NCBI RefSeq assembly: GCF_002163835.1
Contig: NZ_CP019331.1
Coordinates: 1,054,001-1,118,000 of the forward strand
From: Polaribacter sp. SA4-10
GTDB taxonomy: Bacteria; Bacteroidota; Bacteroidia; Flavobacteriales; Flavobacteriaceae
Reading direction: 5' to 3'
Length of the DNA stretch: 64,000 bases
Part shown: positions 63,583 to 64,000 of the stretch, piece after piece
How the letters are laid out: each line of letters begins with the position of its first letter
Position numbering within the stretch: position 1 is the stretch's first letter
Notes under the pieces: generated by a model
Databases searched by the model: none
Told to the model about the DNA's origin: nothing
What the model saw: the letters and a program-made list of their open reading frames with translations, nothing else
Program-made: the position numbers and the translations under genes

Positions 63583-64000
63583 TACGCCAAGTTTAAAATT
63601 TCTGAAATTAAACCATCACTTAAGGTTTCCAACTCTAAAATATCTTTGGTAACAGCTTCTATCTTGCGCAAAGGTGTATGCTTGTAAAAGTATTTGTTAA
63701 AGCTAATTTCATAACCAATTTTGGTGGCATCTAGGTTAATCCACGCTTCTGGAACGTGTGGTTGTACTTCGCGTAAAAAGTAAGAATGTATATTATCTTT
63801 TAGAGGTACGTTTTCGGTATCACGTAAGTCGCTTTCGGTTTCATAAGTAATGTAATCGCCTTTTTTTAGAGACTTCTCGACTGCGCTCGAGGTGACATTA
63901 GAATTATTATTTGAGTAATAGCCAAAGTCTGATAAATCAGTTTCTGCACAATCTAAATGTTGTAATAGTTTTACTAGTTTATCACCAGAAATTTTTTCTA
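63582..64000 (-). CDS. hsdM: Type I DNA methyltransferase HsdM, C-terminal part (truncated by window)
   Basis: The frame runs from the window edge to TAA at 63582-63584 and reads TETESDLRDTENVPLKDN, IHSYFLREVQPHVPEAWI, LDATKIGYEISFNKYFY and PLRKIEAVTKDILELET, the usual HsdM C-terminus before hsdS. The catalytic N-6 adenine methylase domain lies outside. Near 63871-63897 the frame carries a short palindromic repeat (described separately) that adds residues VTSSAVEKS. The stop overlaps the hsdS start. Confidence 0.88.
   Translation of the reverse strand, partial: EKISGDKLVKLLQHLDCAETDLSDFGYYSNNNSNVTSSAVEKSLKKGDYITYETESDLRDTENVPLKDNIHSYFLREVQPHVPEAWINLDATKIGYEISFNKYFYKHTPLRKIEAVTKDILELETLSDGLISEILNLA
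63871..63897. repeat. REP-like palindromic repeat inside hsdM
   Basis: GACTTCTCGACTGCGCTCGA followed by GGTGACA contains the inverted repeat CTCGA-CTGCGC-TCGAG. I know near-identical sequences (TTCTCGACTGCGCTCGA) as abundant intergenic repeats in Flavobacteriia. Here the 27-base unit lies in the coding frame of hsdM without disrupting it. Confidence 0.6.

Noticed and set aside
37007..64000. Right-hand attachment repeat of the island
   Set aside because: I looked for the tRNA 3' end phrase (TTCAAATCCCG) and did not find a second copy; the boundary is presumably outside the window.
1..64000. CRISPR array, rRNA operon or insertion sequence
   Set aside because: No regularly spaced direct repeats, rRNA-like sequence, transposase gene or terminal inverted repeats with target duplications were recognised.

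Overview
The window looks like chromosomal DNA from a marine Flavobacteriaceae bacterium (Polaribacter/Tenacibaculum-like). The DNA is very AT-rich. Promoters match the Bacteroidota -7 box TAnnTTTG, Shine-Dalgarno sequences are essentially absent, and there is a huge thrombospondin-3-repeat protein with a type IX secretion tail. Families such as DUF3822-RsmD, DUF2027-Smr, DUF4870 and DUF493 also fit this phylum.

Bases 1 to about 37,000 are core genome. They hold a MutS-family gene tail, a CPA1 antiporter with an NAD-binding tail, a USP-SulP-MiaE cluster, mnmE, the 2592-residue secreted protein, cysteine desulfurase and an Smr protein. After these come a phosphatase-like protein, two tandem PPK2 kinases, an LpxR-like outer-membrane protein, a Pif1/RecD-type helicase, DUF3822-rsmD, and a moxR plus periplasmic-chaperone operon (three SurA/PpiD-like genes). 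The stretch ends with recQ, fmt, HU, YqgE/AlgH, a class IV aminotransferase, a START-like protein and tRNA-Met(CAT).

From the tRNA 3' end onward (about 37,007 to 64,000, running off the window) lies a genomic island that opens with a tyrosine integrase. Its first part (38.5-47 kb) is a WYL-regulator cassette. Two adjacent promoters carry the same operator at identical spacing, and they drive unknown genes. Near them are a PcfJ-like protein, a tiny duplicated zinc-knuckle protein, a Cas4-like/DEDD nuclease (DUF2779) with a broken partial copy beside it, and an Mrr-like endonuclease. Diverged hairpin repeats occur at both ends of this stretch.

The second part (47.6-64 kb, all minus strand) is a defence island. 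One module has a DprA-like protein, a HAD-phosphoribosyltransferase-zinc-ribbon fusion, a DUF3127 SSB-like protein and a truncated helicase; two of these genes share a promoter-operator. A type I restriction-modification locus (hsdM-hsdS ... hsdR) is interleaved with a DUF6615-like gene (apparently frameshifted), a 1497-residue GHKL/sacsin-like ATPase with a DUF3883 nuclease tail, and a three-gene unit (71-residue protein, OLD-like ATPase, unknown HDR-motif protein) behind a perfect 13-bp palindrome. A decayed hsdS tail lies beyond that unit.

The best candidates for undescribed biology are the DprA/HAD-PRTase/DUF3127/helicase module, the three-gene ATPase unit, and the WYL cassette with its repeated operator.
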